From positions 1 to 10,216 of the forward strand of contig WQYS01000063.1 in the NCBI GenBank assembly GCA_009781125.1: a stretch of DNA of 10,216 nt, in the 5' to 3' direction. Below, piece after piece: positions 6,232 through 10,216 of the stretch (position 1 is its first letter; every line of letters begins with the position of its first letter). A model generated the notes under the pieces. The model searched no databases. It had not been told where the DNA came from and was given only the letters and a program-made list of their open reading frames with translations. Source of the DNA: Acidobacteriaceae bacterium (GTDB lineage Bacteria > Acidobacteriota > Terriglobia > Terriglobales > Acidobacteriaceae). The position numbers were made by a program, and so were the translations under genes.

Positions 6232-7626
6232 ATGAGAACAACAGCGGTGGTCCGCGATCTCCTTCTTTTGGGATCGTTTGGTCTTTTGATAGTTGGTTGT
6301 GGCGGCGGTAGCAGCAGCAACAGCAGCAGTACCGGAAGCGGTTCCGGTAGCAATGGCGGCGGTGGCGGCACAACCACGGCCCCATCCATCACTGTTGCAC
6401 CTGCGTTTGGTTCTACAACCTCAGCACCTGTGGCGCTTACTGCCACTGTATCTGGCGCAACATCTTCAGACGTCACTTGGGCGGTTTCAGGTAGTGGGTC
6501 TGTTTCGCCAACGACTGGCCTTACAACGACCTATACTCCATCCTCCAGCGTCTTAGAAACAGTGAAGATCACCGCTACTGCTAAGAACTCGAATGGCACC
6601 GCAACGGCAAGTGCTCCCATCACTGTTAACTTCAAGTCAACGGCAACCTTTGGTGCTCCTACTGGAATAGTGGTAGACAGTGCTGGAAATGTCTATGTGG
6701 CTGACATAAACACCAATTCAATTCGCTCGATAAGTGTTGCTGGAAATGTTATGACCATTGGAGGCAATAATCTTCCGGCAAGTGTTGATAATTCTTATGG
6801 TCCAATGGCTTCGTTTGACGGACCTGCTGGGATTGCTATCGACAAAAGCGGCAACCTCTATGTGACAGATTCAAATTCTCATGTGATTCGCAAGATGACA
6901 CCATCAAATGGAGCATGGGCCGTCACTACGATCGCAGGAATTCCTTACAATCAAGGCAATGCTGACGGTCCTGCTAATCAGGCAAGTTTCAATGATCCGC
7001 AAGGGATCGCTGTTGACGCCAGCGGCAACGTGTTTGTCATACAACCAAATGCTTTGAGGAAACTCACGCCGTCCGGTTCTACCTATACTGTCAGTACGGT
7101 AGCAACGGATGATTCATTTTCTCAGGCTTATGGGCAAGCTGCTGGTCTATCTATAGCTGTTGATAGTAGTGACAACGTGTATGTGACCTGCTCGAACGAT
7201 TACACCATTCGTAAGGTTACGCCTACAGGAACGGTCAGCATAATAGCTGGAATCTCGGATTACACTGGAACAACGGATGGCCCTGGTGCTCAGGCCAAGT
7301 TTACGCTTCCACAGGGTATTACGATTGACGGTAGCGGAAATCTGTATGTCGCGGATAACACCCTTATCCGCAAGATTATCGTGTCAGGTAGCACGTACAC
7401 CGTCAGCACTGTAGGTGTTACTCCAGTGAATCTGCTAACCACTGCCACTGGTATAGCCCTTGACAGCACGGGGAATATTTTTGTTACCGACATTCCTTCA
7501 ACGCTTTACGGATATGTAGACGTGGTGACGAATGCTAACAACGATATTATGGTGCTGGCAGGTTATGTATTAACGGCAGGTGGTCCGCCACCCGGTATCG
7601 ATGGTACTGCTCTTCCTCGTCAATAG
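6232..7626 (+). CDS. NHL-repeat beta-propeller lipoprotein with N-terminal Ig-like domain
   Basis: A 464-residue predicted lipoprotein. A hydrophobic signal peptide ends in the lipobox LIVGC (residues 19-23), so Cys23 should be lipidated. It is followed by a Gly/Ser-rich low-complexity linker to about residue 48, then a bacterial Ig-like domain (about 50-133; ITVAPAFGSTTSAPVALTAT and TWAVSGSGSVSPTTG). From about 142 to 445 come six NHL-type units with the signature G(I)xxDxxGNxYVxDxxxxxIRK: GIVVDSAGNVYVAD, GIAIDKSGNLYVTD, GIAVDASGNVFVIQ, SIAVDSSDNVYVTC, GITIDGSGNLYVAD and GIALDSTGNIFVTD. Six units suit a closed six-bladed propeller, usually a protein- or ligand-binding platform. I prefer ATG 6232 because GGGAGA (6219-6224) is well placed before it; ATG 6217 would add MGERN and has a poor site. 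Such Ig plus NHL lipoproteins are typical of Acidobacteriota. The ligand is unknown. Confidence 0.9.
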   Translation: MRTTAVVRDLLLLGSFGLLIVGCGGGSSSNSSSTGSGSGSNGGGGGTTTAPSITVAPAFGSTTSAPVALTATVSGATSSDVTWAVSGSGSVSPTTGLTTTYTPSSSVLETVKITATAKNSNGTATASAPITVNFKSTATFGAPTGIVVDSAGNVYVADINTNSIRSISVAGNVMTIGGNNLPASVDNSYGPMASFDGPAGIAIDKSGNLYVTDSNSHVIRKMTPSNGAWAVTTIAGIPYNQGNADGPANQASFNDPQGIAVDASGNVFVIQPNALRKLTPSGSTYTVSTVATDDSFSQAYGQAAGLSIAVDSSDNVYVTCSNDYTIRKVTPTGTVSIIAGISDYTGTTDGPGAQAKFTLPQGITIDGSGNLYVADNTLIRKIIVSGSTYTVSTVGVTPVNLLTTATGIALDSTGNIFVTDIPSTLYGYVDVVTNANNDIMVLAGYVLTAGGPPPGIDGTALPRQ

Positions 7627-8134
7627 ATCAATCACCACACCTGTCCGGCCCTGCACAGGGCTGAAGATAGAGAACCGGTTTCCACTTTTGCATCACTTGT
7701 TTTCTGTATCGTGTCTCGGGTCTGTGGGGACCGGCAACTCACCGTCGCAGGGGGTCATAGATATCCATGTTGCTCGTGTGATGAACATGAATCTCCTGCG
7801 ACGGTGAAGCTGGTAAAGCTTCCAACGCGACATCGTAATGGAGTTGTCGGCGGCATGAGGATGCTGAGTTGTAACATACCGATGTTAGAGCGGCGTATTG
7901 TGGATTGATGCTCCAGCAGTTGGTAGGTAACTTACTGAGGATCATCTTTCAGGTCAAGCCGAGTCGTAATCGCTCAATAACACCCTTTACCAAGCATCGA
8001 AACACTCGTCTGCCTACTGAGAATGCTATCAGCGTTTTCAAGCACTGAACGCTCCTTGCCATCTCAGCCTTTTCCCAAATCACAACCACGGCTTTTCCAG
8101 TTGCCGAGATTATCCGTCTGGCAGCAAGGAACAG
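7627..8134. other. Long non-coding stretch with several inverted repeats
   Basis: About 500 bases with no gene I can support; reading frames on both strands here lack recognisable domains and ribosome sites. It contains a small hairpin GCCCT/AGGGC at 7648-7661 shortly after the NHL stop (possibly terminating it, though without a T-run), the large hairpin at 7739-7807, TAACAT/ATGTTA at 7872-7887 and AGCGTT/AACGCT at 8031-8053. Confidence 0.5.
7739..7807. repeat. Large nested inverted repeat
   Basis: Perfect 13-bp arms TCACCGTCGCAGG (7739-7751) and CCTGCGACGGTGA (7795-7807), extendable inward by four RNA pairs including two G-U (GGGT 7752-7755 with ATCT 7791-7794). Within the loop CATGTT (7766-7771) pairs with AACATG (7784-7789). 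No T-run follows on either strand, so it does not look like a simple intrinsic terminator. Confidence 0.6.
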
Positions 8135-8386
8135 TTGCGTTTAAACCGAAAGAAATTAATGACACCAATTACAGTTCGTATGCCAAATTTGTTTTTCACC
8201 TTTATGTACGTTGTAGCTGCACTGCTGACTGGTTGGGCCATCGGCGCTCGCTGGAGCCATACCCTGACCACAGGATGGGCGATCTTCATCGCAACAATAT
8301 TTATTACCCTACACGATGTGATCTACACCTTCATTCTTATGACTGCCTTCTCAATGGCTGTTCGATCTAATCCTGCAAAGAAATAG
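8135..8386 (+). CDS. Small two-helix membrane protein, unknown function
   Basis: A protein of 83 residues from TTG 8135, or 75 residues from ATG 8159. Two hydrophobic segments are evident: FFTFMYVVAALLTGWAIG and WAIFIATIFITLHDVIYTF, the latter continuing into ILMTAFSMAV, separated by the short loop ARWSHTLTTG. The N-terminus is basic (RLNRKK) and the C-terminus ends NPAKK, suggesting an inner-membrane hairpin with both ends cytoplasmic. AAGGA (8126-8130) sits 4 bases before the TTG, a strong site but tightly spaced; the ATG has only weak purines before it, so the start is unsettled. An overlapping frame on the same strand (8023-8370) lacks such organised hydrophobicity and is judged non-coding. 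I recognise no family. It stands alone between long intergenic regions, about 170 bases before the PrimPol-like gene. Confidence 0.6.
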   Translation: MRLNRKKLMTPITVRMPNLFFTFMYVVAALLTGWAIGARWSHTLTTGWAIFIATIFITLHDVIYTFILMTAFSMAVRSNPAKK

Positions 8387-8460
8387 AAACCCTATCCACA
8401 GCACGAAGCGCTCGTCATTCTCTCAATCGTGAAGCGTGATGAAACAGAATCCATGATTTT

Positions 8461-8511
8461 GCAGGCGGATCTCTGCCTGCATTATTTGCCGTCTCCTGTC
8501 TTGGCAGGAGA
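8461..8511 (+). promoter_or_regulatory. Tandem hairpins upstream of the PrimPol-like gene
   Basis: GCAGGC (8461-8466) pairs with GCCTGC (8475-8480), and TCTCCTG (8492-8498) pairs with CAGGAGA (8505-8511) around TCTTGG. Both stems are perfect. They lie about 45-95 bases before the start at 8555. They may be a structured leader of that gene or terminators of the small membrane-protein transcript; the second is followed by TGGATTTTC, a weak T-tract. Confidence 0.45.
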
Positions 8512-8554
8512 TGGATTTTCAACTAACCAACTAATGTAAAGGAAACATAAATCT

Positions 8555-9421
8555 ATGAACTACCAAAATATAATTGATACCGCAAGGCAAAGAGGATGGA
8601 AGATGTTTCCACTCTTTCACCGGGATGGCACGCAAATCGTGCCGTCATTACTTTCTCAGGCAACATCTTCAAACGAACAGATCGAGGAGTGGCTCAAGCT
8701 ATATAGCGGTTGTACGTGGGCCGCTGCAACCGGAAGTGATTCCGGCATCTTTGTTCTGGAAGTCGCCAGGACAGTGGATGAATACCTCCTGGATGACCTG
8801 ACCTCGATTGATACGCTTCAATTCGATACTTACGAACGGGTCAAGATGTTCTTCCAGTGGCCGGTTGACGGATTTCCTGCTTATCAGAGAAGAAGGCTCG
8901 GTAAGGGCATTTACCTTCGCCAATCCGGAGACTACGTGGAGTTGGACAATGCAAGAGACTGTTTCTTCGATGTTCCGCTCGCGCCTATCAGCAAGGCTCC
9001 TGCGGAGTTGTTGAACTCGATAAGAGCGCCGCAGCCTAAACCACAGCCGAAACCTGCTGGCGTCATTACTTTTCCCCTGCCGGTACCTGTAGCCCCTGCG
9101 CCACAATGCATTCTTGTAATGGCCTTCACCAAGGACGGAGGCGGGTGGACCTGCGACTTTTTCTCGCCGCCGGACCTGGCGAAGAGTGTAAAGAGGTTGG
9201 TTTTCCCATCCGACAGTTCTATTCGCGTTATTGCCTCGCAGGGAGGAAGTTACTCGAAGGGGAAACTTCTTGATTCCATGCTCAAATATGGAAGAGGAAA
9301 CATTGTTATAACGCTTGCAAAGCAACAGTGGGACACCATATCCACTATCCGGAATGAGAAAGGAATGATGGTATTGGCGGTGACGCCGCAGCAGTTAGAT
9401 AACATACTGCGAGCCGCCTGA
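8555..9421 (+). CDS. Degenerate primase-polymerase (PrimPol)-like protein with unrecognised C-terminal domain
   Basis: A 288-residue protein. Residues 1-155 follow the plan of the bifunctional primase/polymerase N-terminal domain: RQRGWKMFPL (11-20), ATSSNEQIEEWLKLY (36-50), AAATGSDSGIFVLEV (56-70), RVKMFFQWP (95-103, matching the usual GGxHxYF strand) and KGIYLRQSGDYVEL (117-130). In active members the strand after TGxxSG ends in Asp-x-Asp metal ligands; here it reads LEVAR, so one acid is Glu and the second is Ala. The GGxH motif is also absent, so catalysis is doubtful. A proline-rich linker (about 157-183) leads to a C-terminal domain of about 105 residues (CILVMAFTKDGGGWTCDFFS, KRLVFPSDSSIRVIA, GNIVITLAKQQWD, MMVLAVTPQQLDNIL) that I do not recognise. 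AAAGGAAA (8538-8545) precedes ATG 8555. PrimPol-like genes are common in plasmids, phage satellites and integrative elements. Confidence 0.65.
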   Translation: MNYQNIIDTARQRGWKMFPLFHRDGTQIVPSLLSQATSSNEQIEEWLKLYSGCTWAAATGSDSGIFVLEVARTVDEYLLDDLTSIDTLQFDTYERVKMFFQWPVDGFPAYQRRRLGKGIYLRQSGDYVELDNARDCFFDVPLAPISKAPAELLNSIRAPQPKPQPKPAGVITFPLPVPVAPAPQCILVMAFTKDGGGWTCDFFSPPDLAKSVKRLVFPSDSSIRVIASQGGSYSKGKLLDSMLKYGRGNIVITLAKQQWDTISTIRNEKGMMVLAVTPQQLDNILRAA

Positions 9422-9766
9422 TCTGCAGCTTGATTTTTCATTTCTCAACCTTAAAGACAGCACCGACATTATCGTGGAAGAAGGTCGCGGCGTATGTTAG
9501 GGATACGAAGCTCTTATTTGAGCCAATGACATTGCCACATCGTCATTGGCTCAGAGCTAAAAGTCAAGTTGCCTCTCCTTGCTACATCAGAGACTGTTCC
9601 TTCGCATCTCTTCGTTTAGACATCGGTTCTAAAAGTTCCACCATCTCCTCCAGTTCAGTCTCGCGCTTTCGATACATCATCAAAATTTAGTCAAACTCGC
9701 TGTCAGGAGAGACAAAGTAAACCGCTAACTCAAGCAAACCAGGATTTCTAAATCTAAAGGATAATT
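9422..9766. other. Intergenic stretch before the excisionase-like gene
   Basis: No gene is supported on either strand. It holds the strong inverted repeat at 9509-9558 and, on the minus strand, a suspicious interrupted frame (9582-9764) described in the findings. The last bases provide AAAGGA (9757-9762), the ribosome site of the next gene. Confidence 0.5.
9509..9558. repeat. Long bulged inverted repeat
   Basis: GAGCCAATGAC (9520-9530) pairs perfectly with GTCATTGGCTC (9542-9552) around an 11-base loop. The outer arms AGCTCT (9509-9514) and AGAGCT (9553-9558) extend the stem by 6 bp with a 5-base bulge on one side only (9515-9519). It lies about 90 bases after the PrimPol-like gene. No T-run follows on the plus strand. 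It could be a protein-binding or replication-related structure, or a processed RNA end. Confidence 0.6.
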
Positions 9767-9973
9767 ATGAATATTATTGAACAATTGAACTCGTATGATC
9801 ACGCTTTGACCGTAAAAGATCTGGCGTTGATGCTTCATCTCGGAAGAACAGTTATCTATGATATGGTTCGACGAGGAGCAATTCCGTGTATTCGCTTCGG
9901 CTATACGGTTCGTTTTGATCCTCATGAGGTCGCTCTTTGGCTTCAAAATCGCTATATCAAGAACTCCCACTAA
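9767..9973 (+). CDS. Excisionase-like MerR-type helix-turn-helix protein
   Basis: A 68-residue protein matching the excisionase/HTH_17 family of small winged-helix DNA-binding proteins. LTVKDLALMLHLGRTVIYDM (14-33) supplies the two HTH helices, and VRRGAIPCIRFGYTVRFDPH (34-53) the wing, with the typical IPxxRxGxxxRF turn; EVALWLQNR closes the domain. The protein has little else, so it acts by binding DNA: family members direct excision of integrated elements or serve as small regulators. AAAGGA (9757-9762) sits 4 bases before the ATG. No integrase or recombinase is seen beside it, so the excision role is inferred only from the family. It converges on the IS200/IS605 transposase fragment, with a cluster of hairpins between the two stops. 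Confidence 0.85.
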   Translation: MNIIEQLNSYDHALTVKDLALMLHLGRTVIYDMVRRGAIPCIRFGYTVRFDPHEVALWLQNRYIKNSH

Positions 9974-9977
9974 ACGA

Positions 9978-10067
9978 CTACCGGTTGAAAGCCGGTAGGT
10001 TCTGCTGCGACTGAAAGTCGCCTGCTTGCGGCTGAAGCCGCCTGAAAGGAGTACGGCTGAGAGCCGT
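9978..10067. repeat. Cluster of four short hairpins with a shared TGA-type loop
   Basis: Four stem-loops in 90 bases: CTACCGG/CCGGTAG (9978-9984 with 9992-9998, loop containing TGAAA); GCGAC/GTCGC (10007-10011 with 10017-10021, loop TGAAA); GCGGC/GCCGC (10028-10032 with 10037-10041, loop TGAA); ACGGC/GCCGT (10053-10057 with 10063-10067, loop TGAGA). Stems differ in sequence but are all perfect, while the loop is conserved. The cluster ends 1 base before the stop codon of the Y1 transposase, so it probably belongs to the right end of that element or is a REP-like array. Confidence 0.75.
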
Positions 10068-10068
10068 C

Positions 10069-10216
10069 TTAAGGCTCGGTGGGCGCGGTGATCTTGAAGT
10101 TCTCTCCTGGGTTTTCCCATTCTTGACTCTCGATGTACTTCCGGATAGTCTCCTCATCCACCGCGCCCACGCTCGCACAGAAATATCCCCGTGCCCACAA
10201 GTGTTGATCCAGTAGC
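10069..10216 (-). CDS. tnpA: IS200/IS605-family Y1 transposase TnpA, C-terminal part (runs off window)
   Basis: On the minus strand the last 48 residues of a Y1 (HUH) transposase are visible: LLDQHLWARGYFCASVGAVD then EETIRKYIESQEWENPGENF then KITAPTEP and a stop. The motif LWARGYF-x-SVG-(x)n-IRKYIESQ is the hallmark C-terminus of IS200/IS605 TnpA. The Tyr in KYIESQ (codon 10135-10137) is the catalytic nucleophile that attaches to single-stranded DNA; the HUH motif lies in the missing N-terminal part. Full-length members are about 130-150 residues, so roughly one third is here. No frameshift or stop is seen, so the gene may be intact beyond the edge. Immediately downstream lies the hairpin cluster; elements of this family recognise subterminal hairpins, so the cluster is a plausible right-end structure. 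Whether it is a solo IS200 type, carries tnpB, or is a REP-associated (RAYT) type cannot be told here. Confidence 0.88.
   Translation of the reverse strand, partial: LLDQHLWARGYFCASVGAVDEETIRKYIESQEWENPGENFKITAPTEP

Noticed and set aside
7739..7945. Minus-strand 68-residue reading frame
   Set aside because: No ribosome site or family resemblance; it runs through the large inverted repeat.
8023..8370. Alternative plus-strand protein overlapping the small membrane protein
   Set aside because: Its translation has no organised segments or known motifs, whereas the overlapping frame gives two clear membrane helices.
9978..10067. CRISPR array
   Set aside because: The units are unlike each other in stem sequence, with spacings of only about 7-12 bases; no direct repeats of constant length and no cas genes.
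9725..10120. Minus-strand 131-residue reading frame
   Set aside because: It is antisense to the excisionase-like gene and crosses the hairpin cluster and the end of tnpA in the wrong frame.

Overview
The window looks like a piece of an Acidobacteriota (Terriglobia-type) chromosome. This rests on moderate-to-high GC, a polysaccharide-degradation gene pair (GH127-like glycosidase plus sulfatase), and a large NHL/Ig-fold lipoprotein of a style common in that phylum. The assignment is inferred from gene style only; there is no rRNA or other marker here.

Layout: (1) 1-2687, a tight metabolic pair: the 3' part of a GH127-like glycosidase that runs off the left edge, then a Tat-exported S1 sulfatase 21 bases later, probably one operon for sulfated or arabinose-containing glycans. 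(2) 2690-5250, a scrap zone beginning directly after the sulfatase stop. It holds the C-terminal half of an IS630-type transposase, an AT-richer leucine-rich-repeat-variant (LRV) protein, a frameshifted and truncated DNA polymerase IV gene (dinB), two nested hairpins, and on the minus strand the fossil of an MbcA/ParS/Xre-type antitoxin whose toxin is not visible. (3) 5257-7626, a second LRV protein converging on a small XRE-type repressor (their stop codons share one 6-bp palindrome, CTATAG), and, divergent from the repressor, an NHL-repeat lipoprotein predicted to form a six-bladed propeller. (4) 7627-9766, long non-coding stretches rich in perfect inverted repeats, a two-helix membrane protein, and a protein with a degenerate primase-polymerase (PrimPol) fold whose catalytic acidic pair is not conserved. 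(5) 9767-10216, an excisionase-like helix-turn-helix protein, a cluster of four short hairpins that share a TGA-type loop, and the C-terminus of an IS200/IS605 Y1 transposase on the minus strand running off the right edge.

The right three quarters therefore behave as an accessory island: relics of at least two IS families, a dead repair polymerase, a dead antitoxin and mobile-element-type genes (PrimPol-like, excisionase-like, XRE). The most noteworthy items are the hairpin cluster beside the Y1 transposase, the apparently inactive PrimPol with an unrecognised C-terminal domain, the two LRV proteins flanking gene debris, and the antitoxin fossil that only appears when a one-base frameshift is allowed. 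I see no complete, clearly new multi-gene system.
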